Positions 17,560 through 26,318 of a stretch of DNA of 64,000 nucleotides are shown here, piece after piece (position 1 is the stretch's first letter; the number at the start of each line of letters is the position of its first letter). The notes below the pieces were generated by a model that was given only the letters and a program-made list of their open reading frames with translations, made no database searches and was not told the origin of the DNA. Position numbers and translations under genes: made by a program. This DNA is from Gulosibacter molinativorax (GTDB taxonomy: Bacteria; Actinomycetota; Actinomycetes; Actinomycetales; Microbacteriaceae), in assembly GCF_003010915.2 (NCBI RefSeq), contig NZ_CP028426.1, positions 3,401,659 through 3,465,658 on the forward strand. The letters are read 5' to 3'.

Positions 17560-18906
17560 TCAGGCCTCCTTGCGGACCTCGGTGATCTGCACCACCTCGC
17601 CGCCCTCGGTCTTCTTCTTCTCCTTCTCTTTGGCGGGCACCTCGGGAAGCGCCGGCATGCGGTCGGCCAACTCCGCCTCCCGCCCGGTCAATGCCTGATA
17701 GGTCATCGCCGCGGCCACCGTCGAATGTCCCAGAAACGCTTGCGTTTCCTTGAGCGTGGCGCCACTCTGCGCAAACGCGGTGGCCGCGAAGGCCCTTAGG
17801 TCGTGCTCTCGGACTTCACCGCGCACGCCGACCGCGTCCCGGGCTTCATTCCAGGGTCTGTTGAATCGCTGATCATCAATGAATTCAGCGTCACCTCCGG
17901 GCTGGAAGAGGAGCCCGTCGGGGCCGGCTGCGGCGTGCGCATCAAGGTGCGCCTGAATCATCGGCGCGAGATGTGCGGGAAGAGTCACCACCCGCCGGCC
18001 TTCTCTGGATTTCGGATCGCCGACCTCCCATGAGGACCTCACGAGGCGCTCAAGCCGCGCGGGGCGGCCTTCCATCTCAGCGGCGGCGGTCTCCTTTGCG
18101 TTCCGGGCATCTAACTCTGCCGCTTCCTGTGTGAGGTCGTCGGAGTCTTTCGTCACTCGCTGCGCCTGCCGGTTCACGCTGATCTCAAACCGCCCCGCCT
18201 CTGCATCGAATCGCAAGTCGCTCCGCCGCAGCGCCCGCCATTCGCTAAGCCGAAGCCCGCCATAGGCGGCGATTACGACGGCCGCCCGCCACAGCTCAGG
18301 CATTGCCTGCACGAGCTGCGCAAGCTCCTCGAGGGTCGGCGGTCGATGCTCGACCCCGGCGGAGGTTTTCGTTTGCTTGCCTTGAACCGGGTTCTTTTCA
18401 ATAACCCCGTCTTCAATCGCAGTGCTGAGCACAGATCGCAAGAACGCGACCTCGCGTGCCGCACCGGTTGGGGCCTCCTTGGCGCGTTTCGTGTGCCAGG
18501 CCCGCACCCGGGCCGGGGTAATTCCCGCGATCGGGTCGGCGGTGAATTCGTGCAAGCTCTTATCGAGATACCGGCGGTACTCGCTCCGCGTCTTCGCTCG
18601 GAGTGGCGCGCCGTCGGCGGTGGTACGTTGCTCGATCCAGGTTGCGGCGTATGCGCCGAAAATCTCCGACTTCTGCTGCTTGGGGGATTTCCATTTCCCC
18701 GATTCGATCGCGCCGCGCTGTTTGGAAAGCCAGCCGTCGGCGTCGGTCTTCGTCGTGAATGTCGTAGGTGCGGTGTACGTCTGCCCGTCTGGACCGACGT
18801 ACCGAGCACGAAACCGTTTGCCGCGCTTCTCGATCGCGCCGAACGAGCGGCGACCGGCGCGATACGCGCGCTTTTCGGTGTCCCCTGTAGTCTCATCCTC
18901 AGGCAT
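17560..18906 (-). CDS. int: Tyrosine recombinase / phage-type integrase
   Basis: A 448-residue integrase from ATG 18906, which has GAGAGGGG upstream; a TTG 20 codons earlier is the alternative. The N-terminus (about 25-75) resembles an arm-binding domain (FGAIEKRGKRFRARYVGPDG). A SAM-like core-binding domain spans about 85-190. The catalytic domain has Arg in AAYGGLRLSEWRALRRSDL, the H-x-x-R block HDLRAFAATAFAQSG, the later His in LGHSTVAAAMTYQAL, and the nucleophile Tyr in MTYQ. All expected catalytic groups appear present. An insertion rich in acidic and alanine residues (about 265-300) is seen in the catalytic domain. It lies about 170 bp from the tRNA-Thr fragment, the usual position next to an attachment site. 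Confidence 0.92.
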   Translation of the reverse strand: MPEDETTGDTEKRAYRAGRRSFGAIEKRGKRFRARYVGPDGQTYTAPTTFTTKTDADGWLSKQRGAIESGKWKSPKQQKSEIFGAYAATWIEQRTTADGAPLRAKTRSEYRRYLDKSLHEFTADPIAGITPARVRAWHTKRAKEAPTGAAREVAFLRSVLSTAIEDGVIEKNPVQGKQTKTSAGVEHRPPTLEELAQLVQAMPELWRAAVVIAAYGGLRLSEWRALRRSDLRFDAEAGRFEISVNRQAQRVTKDSDDLTQEAAELDARNAKETAAAEMEGRPARLERLVRSSWEVGDPKSREGRRVVTLPAHLAPMIQAHLDAHAAAGPDGLLFQPGGDAEFIDDQRFNRPWNEARDAVGVRGEVREHDLRAFAATAFAQSGATLKETQAFLGHSTVAAAMTYQALTGREAELADRMPALPEVPAKEKEKKKTEGGEVVQITEVRKEA

Positions 18907-18927
18907 TGCGGTTGCCCCTCTCGGTTT

Positions 18928-19049
18928 GAAATCCCATGGGATTTGAGTGGGATTTCGCACTGTCAATTCTTGTCCATTAGTGTCTATTTGTGGAATTCGT
19001 CACATACGGCGTGTTCCGCACCAAATCAACGACGTAGCCCGAAATCCCA
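18928..19049. repeat. Repeated GAAATCCCA motifs, candidate integrase arm sites
   Basis: GAAATCCCA occurs at 18928-18936 and 19041-19049, and its reverse complement occurs, complete or nearly so, at 18937-18945 (TGGGATTTG) and 18948-18956 (TGGGATTTC). They surround the integrase start and approach the tRNA fragment, as arm-type binding sites would. Confidence 0.45.
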
Positions 19050-19080
19050 AGGGAGTGGAAACCCTAGTGATTTCCTAGTG

Positions 19081-19132
19081 TTTCTGTCTTGTAAACAGAA
19101 GGTCATCGGTTCGAACCCGATAGGCGGCTCCA
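19081..19132 (+). tRNA. tRNA-Thr(TGT) 3' fragment, attachment site
   Basis: From 19083 a 5-bp anticodon stem TCTGT/ACAGA encloses CTTGTAA, with anticodon TGT at 19090-19092. A T arm ATCGG-TTCGAAC-CCGAT follows at 19105-19121, then AGGCGGC, discriminator T and CCA (19130-19132). The required 5' acceptor strand GCCGCCT and D arm are absent upstream, so it is not a functional tRNA gene. It is the duplicated 3' segment left by integration into a tRNA-Thr gene. Confidence 0.85.
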
Positions 19133-19161
19133 CTTGTCTGAGCCGAAGCGGGGTGGTCGAC

Positions 19162-21468
19162 GTGATCGTGATCGTCGACAACCGCGACTCGTACACGTTC
19201 AACCTCGCGCAGCTGTTTGCAGTCGTCTCGGGTACCGAACCGCTCGGGGTGCCCGCCGACGAAGTGTTTGCGCAGCGACTTCCGGCTCGTCTCGCGGCGG
19301 GGGAGTTCAGCCACCTCGTAATCTCGCCGGGGCCCGGCACACCCGCAGAACACGGCGACTTCGCCGGCTCGCGGGCCGCGCTCGAGGCCGCCGGGGATGT
19401 GCCGACGCTCGGCGTGTGCCTGGGCCATCAGGGGCTCGGGATGTTCGCGGGCGCCACCGTGGATCGGGCACCTCGCGCGCGCCACGGATTCGTCAGCCGC
19501 GTAGCGCACTCAGGAGCCGGGATTTTTCGGGATGTGCCGCAGGAGTTCGCGGTGGTCCGCTACCACTCGCTGCACGTGCGGGACGTCGACGAGGTGAGCC
19601 TGCGCATCCACGCCCGTGCCGAGGACGGCGTGATCATGGGCCTCGAGGTGCGCGACCGGCCGCACTGGGGCGTGCAGTTTCATCCGGAATCGATCCTGAC
19701 CGAGCACGGCGCGACGCTCGTGCGAAACTTCCTCGACCTCGCGCGGGTGCAAGTGCCGCAGCGCGCTGACCTACAGGCCGCGGGCCAGCGCAGCACGGGG
19801 CAGTGGACACGAGGGCAGCAACTTGCCGGGCAGCAGTTTGCCGGGCACCAAGGCCCTGCGCCGCGTCGGCGGCGTGCTCGGGCCGCATCTGCGCTGCCAA
19901 GGCCGCAAGTCACCGTCGAGACGATCGAGCGCGAGATTGATTGCGCCGCGACCTTTGCACACGTGGATGCGGGCGCCACGGCAGCGTTCTGGCTCGATTC
20001 GGCCTCGCGCGTGAGCGACTCCGGCCGCTACAGCGTGCTGGGCACGAACGAGGGGAGCCGCGCGCGAACCGTCCGCTCGCGCGTCGGCGGGGCGACCGAA
20101 ATCCAAACGGGTGATCGCACCGAGGTGCTCGAGCAGGACATCCTGACGTTTCTCGAGGATGCGCTCGCCGAGACCGCAGGAGACTGGCCCGACATTCCGT
20201 TCACCGACGGGTTCTTCGGCTATCTCGGTTACGAGTGCCGGACGCTGACCACGCCCGGTAAACCGTCGCGGTTCCGCTCCGAGCAGCCCGACGCGTACTT
20301 CGTCGAACCGCAGGCGCACATCGTCGTCGACCACGACCTCGGCCACACGCATCTCGTCGTGAGAGAAGGGGAGGACGCCGACCAGCTTCGGCAGCAACTT
20401 CGCGAGGCACTGCGGTTTGAGGCGCCCTCCGCAGCTCCGACCGGCCAGGCAGACCCAGCCGAGCGCGCAGACGCGGTCGATCTCCCAGGCACGGTCGAGC
20501 GACCAAGCACGGTCGATCGCCCAGTTTCGGCTGAACGCGCCGTGCCGGCGACACGGCAAGTCTCCGGCGGGCACCGCACACCGACCCCGCGCGGTCGCTG
20601 GCGGCTCACCGACACGGAGTACGCATCCCGAATCACCGACATCACGGCGGCCCTCCTGCGCGGCGATTCCTACGAGGTGTGCCTCACTGACGCATACGAA
20701 GTGACGGCCGAAGTCGATGGGCTCACGCTGTACCGCGAGCTGCGCGGCCAGAGCCGCGCCCCGTATGCCGGGTACTTCCGGTTCAACACCTTTGGCGACA
20801 ACCTCGAGGTGCTGTCGGCCTCACCCGAGCGGTTTTTGCGGGTCACCGCCGATCGCACGGTCGAGTCGAAGCCGATCAAGGGCACGGCACGACGCTCGGC
20901 AGACCCTGGCGAAGACATCGGGCTCGCGAACGCACTCCGCGACGACCCGAAGACGCGCGCTGAGAACCTCATGATCGTGGACCTCCTGCGCAACGACCTC
21001 GGTCGGGTGTGCGAGGTCGGCTCGGTTGCGGTGCCGTCCCTCATGCAGATCGAGAGCTACTCGAACGTCCACCAGCTCGTGTCGACGATCCGGGGCAGGC
21101 TGAGGGCCGACCACTCGCTCGTGGACCTGCTGCGCGCGACGTTCCCCGGTGGGTCGATGACCGGCGCTCCGAAGGCGCGAACGCTCGAGATCATCGACGC
21201 GCTCGAGGCCGGGCCGCGCGGCATCTACTCGGGCACCCTCGGCTACCTCGGACACGACGGCACCGCCGACCTCAACATCGTGATCCGCACGATCGTGAAG
21301 GCTGGTTCAAAGATGCAGATTGGCGCGGGCGGCGCGATCGTGCTCGACTCTGACGTCGCGGCCGAGATCGAGGAGAAGAACCTCAAGGCCGCGGCGCTCG
21401 TGCGCGCGATCGGTCGGGTCGCGGCACACGCCACGGCAGACGACTCGGAGGCCCACAATGACCGTTGA
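19162..21468 (+). CDS. pabAB: Aminodeoxychorismate synthase, fused PabA-PabB
   Basis: A fusion of about 768 residues. Residues 1-195 are a class I glutamine amidotransferase (VIVIVDNRDSYTFNL start, nucleophile Cys in GVCLGHQGLG, catalytic HPES). A Gln/Ala/Arg-rich linker follows, then the PabB part with the N-terminal lobe near 260-400 and chorismate-binding domain from about 480, including ESKPIKGTARRS and TFPGGSMTGAPKARTLE. The lysine in PIKGT marks PabB rather than TrpE (PIAGT). A second low-complexity linker (about 424-476, repeated ERP/VDRP/ERA triplets) splits the lobes. It makes aminodeoxychorismate for folate. Of nearby GTG codons (19153, 19162, 19168), 19162 aligns best with PabA starts. 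The frame is open far upstream through the tRNA fragment, which is not coding. Confidence 0.88.
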   Translation: MIVIVDNRDSYTFNLAQLFAVVSGTEPLGVPADEVFAQRLPARLAAGEFSHLVISPGPGTPAEHGDFAGSRAALEAAGDVPTLGVCLGHQGLGMFAGATVDRAPRARHGFVSRVAHSGAGIFRDVPQEFAVVRYHSLHVRDVDEVSLRIHARAEDGVIMGLEVRDRPHWGVQFHPESILTEHGATLVRNFLDLARVQVPQRADLQAAGQRSTGQWTRGQQLAGQQFAGHQGPAPRRRRARAASALPRPQVTVETIEREIDCAATFAHVDAGATAAFWLDSASRVSDSGRYSVLGTNEGSRARTVRSRVGGATEIQTGDRTEVLEQDILTFLEDALAETAGDWPDIPFTDGFFGYLGYECRTLTTPGKPSRFRSEQPDAYFVEPQAHIVVDHDLGHTHLVVREGEDADQLRQQLREALRFEAPSAAPTGQADPAERADAVDLPGTVERPSTVDRPVSAERAVPATRQVSGGHRTPTPRGRWRLTDTEYASRITDITAALLRGDSYEVCLTDAYEVTAEVDGLTLYRELRGQSRAPYAGYFRFNTFGDNLEVLSASPERFLRVTADRTVESKPIKGTARRSADPGEDIGLANALRDDPKTRAENLMIVDLLRNDLGRVCEVGSVAVPSLMQIESYSNVHQLVSTIRGRLRADHSLVDLLRATFPGGSMTGAPKARTLEIIDALEAGPRGIYSGTLGYLGHDGTADLNIVIRTIVKAGSKMQIGAGGAIVLDSDVAAEIEEKNLKAAALVRAIGRVAAHATADDSEAHNDR

Positions 21469-22327
21469 ATATCGCTGGCAGGGCGACGCCTTCGTGCGCG
21501 TGGCGCGGGATGCCCCAGGCGAACTCCTCGTGGCCGACTCGTGGCGCAGCGAGGGCGGCCGCGTTGCCGCGTTCGAGTATCACGTCGCTCGGTTCGAGGA
21601 TGCGTGCCGTCGCGTCTCGCACGTCGACTATGGCTGGCGCGCGGTGTGGGCCTCGCTCATCCGCGTGATCGAGGCCGAGGGCGACGCGTCGCTCTTCCCG
21701 CGGATCAGCCTCGAGGCGGTCGGCGCGGTTGCCGGGCGCGATTCTGGTCCGTCACCCGACCTCATCCTCGCGATCCGGCCGTGCCCGACCGCGCGCGACG
21801 AGACAACGCTGCTGGTCTATGACGCTCCTGACCCGCGGCTCGATCCGCGCACCAAGGGCCCCGATATTCCGCGCCTCGCGAGGGCCAAGGCCGCAGCGCT
21901 CGCGGCTGACGACGCGACGGATGCGCGGGCCGCGGACGACATCATCCTGACCGATGCCGATGGCGCCCTGCTTGAGGCCTCGACGGGGTCGCTCGTGCAC
22001 TGGCGCGACGGCGGGATTGTGCTCTCGAATCGCTTCGAGCGGCAACTGCCAAGCGTCACGATGCGGCAAGTGACCGACCGGGCTGAACAACTTGGGATTC
22101 CCGTCGATTACCGGTCGATCTACGCCACCGAGCTGGGCGACGGCCCGCTGTGGTTCGTGAACGCCGACCACGGCGTGAGTCCCGTCTCCGAAGTGCGGGC
22201 TGGCAGGCAGGCCATCGCCATCCCGGCGCATCCCGATGCGCACGAGTGGCGAGACTGGTGGTGGGCGACGTTCGAGCAGCCCGACGCGAATACGGCGACC
22301 GGCAGGCCCGCACTCAACTTCCCGTAA
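21458..22327 (+). CDS. pabC: Aminotransferase class IV, aminodeoxychorismate lyase-like
   Basis: A 289-residue fold-type IV PLP protein. Family marks are RLARAKAAALAADDATDARAADDIILTD, where the PLP lysine lies in the KAAA region at about residue 145, and GALLEASTGSLVHW with LPSVTMRQV, matching the GxxxEATxSNxF and P-x-x-x-G-x-x-R blocks. The ATG lies 11 bases inside the end of pabAB, so the pair should be cotranslated. By context it converts aminodeoxychorismate to p-aminobenzoate and pyruvate. The expected S-N after E-A-T reads S-T-G-S, so a branched-chain or D-amino-acid transaminase relative is possible, but position favours PabC. Confidence 0.78.
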   Translation: MTVEYRWQGDAFVRVARDAPGELLVADSWRSEGGRVAAFEYHVARFEDACRRVSHVDYGWRAVWASLIRVIEAEGDASLFPRISLEAVGAVAGRDSGPSPDLILAIRPCPTARDETTLLVYDAPDPRLDPRTKGPDIPRLARAKAAALAADDATDARAADDIILTDADGALLEASTGSLVHWRDGGIVLSNRFERQLPSVTMRQVTDRAEQLGIPVDYRSIYATELGDGPLWFVNADHGVSPVSEVRAGRQAIAIPAHPDAHEWRDWWWATFEQPDANTATGRPALNFP

Positions 22328-22377
22328 TGCCGCGTCGGTAGCCTCCAGTCAGGAACGCGCCCGGATGGAGGCCACCC

Positions 22378-23292
22378 ATGACTGATCTCGCCGCCGAGAC
22401 TCGAGGGCTCGTGAAGCAGTTCGGCTCGCTTCGAGCGCTCGATGACTTCAACCTGCGCGTGCCGACCGGGCAGATCACCGGCTTTCTCGGGCCGAACGGT
22501 GCCGGGAAATCGACCGCGATCCGCGTCATCCTGGGGCTGCTGCGCGCCACGTCCGGCACGTGCCAGGTCTTCGGGCAGGATGCGTGGCGAGACTCGGTCG
22601 CGATCCACCGTCGCGTCGCATACGTTCCCGGCGACACGAGCCTGTGGCCCAACCTCACCGGTGGCGAGGCGATCGACCTGTTGCTGCGCATCCGCGGCAC
22701 CACCCATAGCAAGAAACGACTCGCGCGGCTCGTGGAGCGCTTCGAGCTCGACACGAAGAAGAAGGCGCGCACCTACTCGAAGGGCAACCGGCAAAAGGTC
22801 GCGCTCGTCGCGGCGCTCGCGGCTGACGCGGAGCTGTTTGTCTTCGACGAACCGACGAGCGGGCTCGACCCCCTCATGGAGGCGATCTTCACGGATGAGG
22901 CCCGGGCGCTGCGGGCCGATGGGCGCACGATCCTGCTGTCGAGTCACATCCTCGCGGAGGTGGAGAAGCTGTGCGATTCGGTGACGATCATCCGCGCGGG
23001 CAAGGATGTCGAGACCGGCACGCTCGCGGAGCTGCGGCACCTGACCCGTTCGACGGTTCGGGTGACCACGGCGAGACCTGCCGAGGATTTCCAGCGCATC
23101 GAGGGCGTGCACGATTTCGAGGTCCGGGACGGCACGCTGCACTTCGACATTGACGGCGCGCACCTCGCCAAGGTGCTCAACGTCCTTGCCGAGGGCGGCG
23201 TCGAAAACGTCACCATCACCCCGCCGTCGCTCGAGGATCTCTTTCTCCGACACTATGGCGACGACATTCGAGAAGTCGCGGCCGCAGAATGA
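22378..23292 (+). CDS. ABC transporter ATP-binding protein
   Basis: A 304-residue ATPase with Walker A GPNGAGKST at about residues 39-47, a divergent signature YSKGNRQKVALVAALA (typical of DrrA-type exporters), Walker B ELFVFDEPTSGLDP and a switch histidine in LSSHILAE. The C-terminal 80 residues form the short regulatory tail found in ABC-2 exporters. It overlaps the permease gene by four bases (ATGA). The pair most resembles tetronasin or anthracycline-type export systems, so efflux of a lipophilic compound is likely, with no clue to the substrate. Confidence 0.88.
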   Translation: MTDLAAETRGLVKQFGSLRALDDFNLRVPTGQITGFLGPNGAGKSTAIRVILGLLRATSGTCQVFGQDAWRDSVAIHRRVAYVPGDTSLWPNLTGGEAIDLLLRIRGTTHSKKRLARLVERFELDTKKKARTYSKGNRQKVALVAALAADAELFVFDEPTSGLDPLMEAIFTDEARALRADGRTILLSSHILAEVEKLCDSVTIIRAGKDVETGTLAELRHLTRSTVRVTTARPAEDFQRIEGVHDFEVRDGTLHFDIDGAHLAKVLNVLAEGGVENVTITPPSLEDLFLRHYGDDIREVAAAE

Positions 23293-24887
23293 ACCGGCCG
23301 TTCGCGGGAACAGGCGCGCTCATCCGCTTCAATCTGCGCCTCGACCGGGTGCGCATCCTAATCTGGACACTCGCGATCGGTCTCGGGGTATGGGCCTCTG
23401 TCGTTGCGCTCGACGAGGCGTATCCGACACCGGAGTCGCTCGCGGCGCGCGGGCAGCTCATGGACAACCCCGCGACGGTCATCATGACCGGCCCCGCATT
23501 TTCGCTCGACCACTACACCTTCGGCGCGATGGTCGCGAATGAGCTCTACCTTTACGTGCTTATTCCGGCCGCGATCATGTCCATCCTGCTCACGGTGCGG
23601 CACACGCGTGCCGATGAGGAATCCGGGCGACTCGAGCTCGTCCGAGCCCTCCCGGTCGGGCACTTCGCGCACTCGACCGCCGCGATCGTCACGGTCGCGA
23701 TCGCTAATGTGCTGGTCGGGGGCGCGACCGCCGGGGCTCTCATCGCATCCAATATGGCCGCGCCGGATTCGCTCGCGTTCGGGCTCGGCACGGCGCTGAC
23801 CGGGATGGTGTTTGCGAGCATCGCGATGACGGCGGCGCAGGTCACCGAGCACGCGCGCAACGTCACGGGCGTCGCGTCCGGCGCGCTCGCGGTCGCATTT
23901 CTCGTTCGCGGCATCGGCGACGCTCTCGAGACTGGCGGCTCCTGGCTCTCGTGGTTTTCGCCGTTCGCGTGGGCGCAGCAAACGAAGGTCTACGTCGACC
24001 TGCGCTGGTGGCCTCTCGCGGTCTCGGTCGCGGTGATCGTGGTGCTCTTCGCCGTGTCCTTTTCGCTCGCGCGTAGGCGAGACCTCGGCGCCGGGTTGCG
24101 CGCGCCGCGCCCTGGCAGGGCACGCGCAACCCGGTATCTGCTGCAGCCTTGGGGACTCGCGGATCACCTCATCCGTGGAACCTGGATCGTCACGACGCTC
24201 GGCATCATGTTCTTCGGCGTCGCAATGGGCACGCTGGTGTCGAACATCGGCGACATGCTCGACGCGAATCCGTCGCTGCGAGACTGGGTTGCGCTCAGCG
24301 GCACCGATCTGTCGGGGGAGTTCGCGGGGCTCATCCTCCAGTATGTGCTCCTCGCGCCGATTATCGTCGCGACCTCCTCCGTGCTCAGGATGCGTCAGGA
24401 AGAGGGTTCGGGGCGGCTTGCGCAATTGCTCGTGGCGGGTCGGTCGCGCAGCGGATTCCTCGCGAGCTGGCTCGGGACGGTGTTGGTCTACACCGTGATC
24501 TCGACCGTCTTGCTCGGGATCAGCGTCGGGGCTGGCGTGGCAATTGGTACTCGGGAGCCCGACCGCATCGACGACCTCCAACTTGCGTCCCTGACGTACC
24601 TCCCCGCGATCCTGCTCATCGCATCCGTCGCGGTCGCCCTCTATGGACTCATCCCTCGCTTCGCCTCGCTGGCCTGGGCGCTCGTGACTTGGGTTGTCAT
24701 TGTCTTGTTCCTCGGCGGGCTGCTGAAGCTGCCAGACTGGGCGATGAATATCTCGCCGCTGACCAACACCCCGGCGTACCCGACGGACGGCTTCGACGCC
24801 CTGCCGCTATTCATCATGGGCGGGATTACGGCAGTGTTGGTCGTTGTGGGATTCCTTGGGTTTAGGAGCCGGGACCTTCACGCCTAG
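23289..24887 (+). CDS. ABC-2 type exporter permease
   Basis: A 532-residue membrane protein with about 12 hydrophobic segments arranged as two similar halves, each starting with a short amphipathic stretch before the first span (LIRFNLRLDRVRILIWTLAI; LIRGTWIVTTLGIMFFGVAM). Both halves have an R-x-E-E-x-G-R-L motif (RADEESGRLELVRALPVG; RQEEGSGRLAQLLVAGRS), the conserved cytosolic loop of the TnrB/tetronasin-type ABC permease family. It probably forms the membrane part of the exporter with the preceding ATPase and needs no second permease because it is an internal duplication. Confidence 0.85.
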   Translation: MNRPFAGTGALIRFNLRLDRVRILIWTLAIGLGVWASVVALDEAYPTPESLAARGQLMDNPATVIMTGPAFSLDHYTFGAMVANELYLYVLIPAAIMSILLTVRHTRADEESGRLELVRALPVGHFAHSTAAIVTVAIANVLVGGATAGALIASNMAAPDSLAFGLGTALTGMVFASIAMTAAQVTEHARNVTGVASGALAVAFLVRGIGDALETGGSWLSWFSPFAWAQQTKVYVDLRWWPLAVSVAVIVVLFAVSFSLARRRDLGAGLRAPRPGRARATRYLLQPWGLADHLIRGTWIVTTLGIMFFGVAMGTLVSNIGDMLDANPSLRDWVALSGTDLSGEFAGLILQYVLLAPIIVATSSVLRMRQEEGSGRLAQLLVAGRSRSGFLASWLGTVLVYTVISTVLLGISVGAGVAIGTREPDRIDDLQLASLTYLPAILLIASVAVALYGLIPRFASLAWALVTWVVIVLFLGGLLKLPDWAMNISPLTNTPAYPTDGFDALPLFIMGGITAVLVVVGFLGFRSRDLHA

Positions 24888-25145
24888 CCCGACGTACCCG
24901 CGGCGTGGTGCTCGCCTCCGGAAAAGGGACATCTGCCGTAGCGGACGCACAGGCATGCTCGTCTGAAGCGACACACCGTTGTCCCAAGCGCACAGCGATT
25001 CCCTAGGTAATCGGTTGCGCGATACCCTGGACGTATTGGGAGCACGATGTTGCGACCGAGTCGCGACATCCCACGAAGAGTGATCAAGGCTGATCGGTGG
25101 GAACGATGGCCGAGCCACTCTTGAGGTCAAGGGGGACTACGGGCT

Positions 25146-25709
25146 ATGTCGAATATTGATCACCAGGGCGAACCGCGAACCCGCTCGGCAGCGAGGCCGA
25201 GTCCAGCGGGCCCGACGAAACGGCGCACGACGCAATCGCCCGCGGAGCCCCGGCTGCGCGAACCGCTCACGAAAGAGCAGAGCGCAGCCCTCGCGAGAAT
25301 CCAATCGTCGTGGAACGAACGGCCGAGGGATGTGCCCAAGGTCGAGCGTTTTCTCGCTCGCACAATCGTGGCCCACCGCATCCCGCTCGAGCTCGTGAGT
25401 GCCGCAATCAACGTGCCCTACGTCCGTGTCGTGAGGATTGTGAAGCGCGTGACCGGGAAGGTCCCGAGCGCGCTCGCGATCACCGAGGCCCGGGCGGCGA
25501 ATCACATCTCGCATCAGGAGATGATCGCGCTGCTGTCGAATCGCGAGTACGACCCGCCGATCGGGGGTAATTCCGGGCTCGTGGATGTGCGGCAGCAGCC
25601 CAACAGCGTGACGGTGTTGCAGCAGGCTTACTTGCGGGGGATCGTCACGCAAGGGGAGCTGTGGTCGATCGGCGACAGTATTTCGGTGCGCAAGGCGCCT
25701 GAGAAATAA
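25146..25709 (+). CDS. Hypothetical protein with possible helix-turn-helix
   Basis: A 187-residue protein with AAGGGGG upstream of its ATG. The first 55 residues are Arg/Pro/Thr-rich and probably disordered. Residues about 60-125 are predicted helical (EQSAALARIQSSWNERP, then VERFLARTIVAHRIPLELVS) with AAINVPYVRVVRIVKRVTGK resembling a helix-turn-helix recognition unit. The C-terminus is mixed. I do not recognise the family. The protein stands alone between an exporter operon and msrB. DNA or RNA binding is a guess from charge and the helix pattern. Confidence 0.6.
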   Translation: MSNIDHQGEPRTRSAARPSPAGPTKRRTTQSPAEPRLREPLTKEQSAALARIQSSWNERPRDVPKVERFLARTIVAHRIPLELVSAAINVPYVRVVRIVKRVTGKVPSALAITEARAANHISHQEMIALLSNREYDPPIGGNSGLVDVRQQPNSVTVLQQAYLRGIVTQGELWSIGDSISVRKAPEK

Positions 25710-25794
25710 CGCCGGGCGTCCACGCGTCAACTGCTTGACACGTGAACGGCCCGGCGCACGAACGACTGCGAGTTCGAACTACTGCGAGTTCGGT

Positions 25795-26199
25795 CTACTC
25801 CGCATTCGGGGTGAACTGCAGGCTCACCGAGTTCATGCAGTAGCGGTCGCCGGTCGGCGTCCCGAAACCGTCGGGGAAAACGTGGCCAAGGTGCGAACCG
25901 CACTTTGCGCACAAAACCTCGACTCGGCGCATCCCGAGCGAGTCGTCCTCGAGATACTTCACCGACTCGGGGCGCAGCGGCTCCCAGAAGCTCGGCCAAC
26001 CGCAGCCTGCGTCAAACTTCGTCTCCGCCTTGAACAGTTCGTTGCCGCACGCGCGGCACGAGTACACGCCCGGGCGTGCCTCTTCCAGCAACTCACCAGT
26101 CCACGGACGTTCAGTCGCGGCCTGACGGAGGACCTGGAATTCCTGGGGGTTCAGGATCTCGCGCCACTGCTCATCGGTGCGTTCGATCTCATAAGTCAT
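25795..26199 (-). CDS. msrB: Peptide-methionine (R)-S-oxide reductase
   Basis: A 134-residue MsrB of normal length. The zinc-binding pairs CRAC (about residues 48-51) and CAKC (about 97-100), the GCGWPSFW motif and the catalytic cysteine in RYCMNSVSLQF are all present. It reduces methionine-R-sulfoxide in proteins using thioredoxin and is cytosolic. The gene stands alone, divergent from the DUF3263 gene with 119 bp between starts; AGGAGTTCC precedes the ATG. Confidence 0.95.
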   Translation of the reverse strand: MTYEIERTDEQWREILNPQEFQVLRQAATERPWTGELLEEARPGVYSCRACGNELFKAETKFDAGCGWPSFWEPLRPESVKYLEDDSLGMRRVEVLCAKCGSHLGHVFPDGFGTPTGDRYCMNSVSLQFTPNAE

Positions 26200-26318
26200 T
26201 GGAACTCCTCTCGCGATCCGGTCAGTCTACGCGCGTCGAGTGGGAGCCTCAGAGAATCAGGCATATCATCTCTAGACCTGCCTGCAATCACGCGGGCCAA
26301 CACTCTGGAAGGGTTCGG

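Larger units (their letters stand above)
1..19132. mobile_element. Integrative element (right part; left end outside window)
   Basis: The right boundary is set by a 3' fragment of tRNA-Thr(TGT) ending in CCA at 19132. Immediately inside are a tyrosine recombinase gene on the minus strand, an excisionase-like gene facing it, and repeated GAAATCCCA motifs that resemble integrase arm sites. No tRNA-Thr 5' half is found in 1-19080, so the reconstituted tRNA should lie beyond base 1 and the element should exceed 19 kb. Cargo is the catabolic cluster at 3.2-16.5 kb plus IS21-type debris. Codon use in the cargo is visibly less GC-rich than right of 19162. I see no conjugation or replication genes here, so genomic island versus ICE cannot be decided. 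The boundary is well supported; membership of the far left IS debris is inferred. Confidence 0.72.

Noticed and set aside
19081..19132. A functional tRNA-Thr gene
   Set aside because: The D arm and the 5' acceptor strand are absent upstream, so no cloverleaf can form.
18346..19161. A very long open frame joining pabAB to sequence 800 bp upstream
   Set aside because: The upstream part is antisense to the integrase and runs through the tRNA-Thr fragment; PabA homology begins at 19162.
23358..24581. A 407-codon minus-strand open frame
   Set aside because: It is antisense to the ABC permease, which has paired helices and conserved loop motifs.
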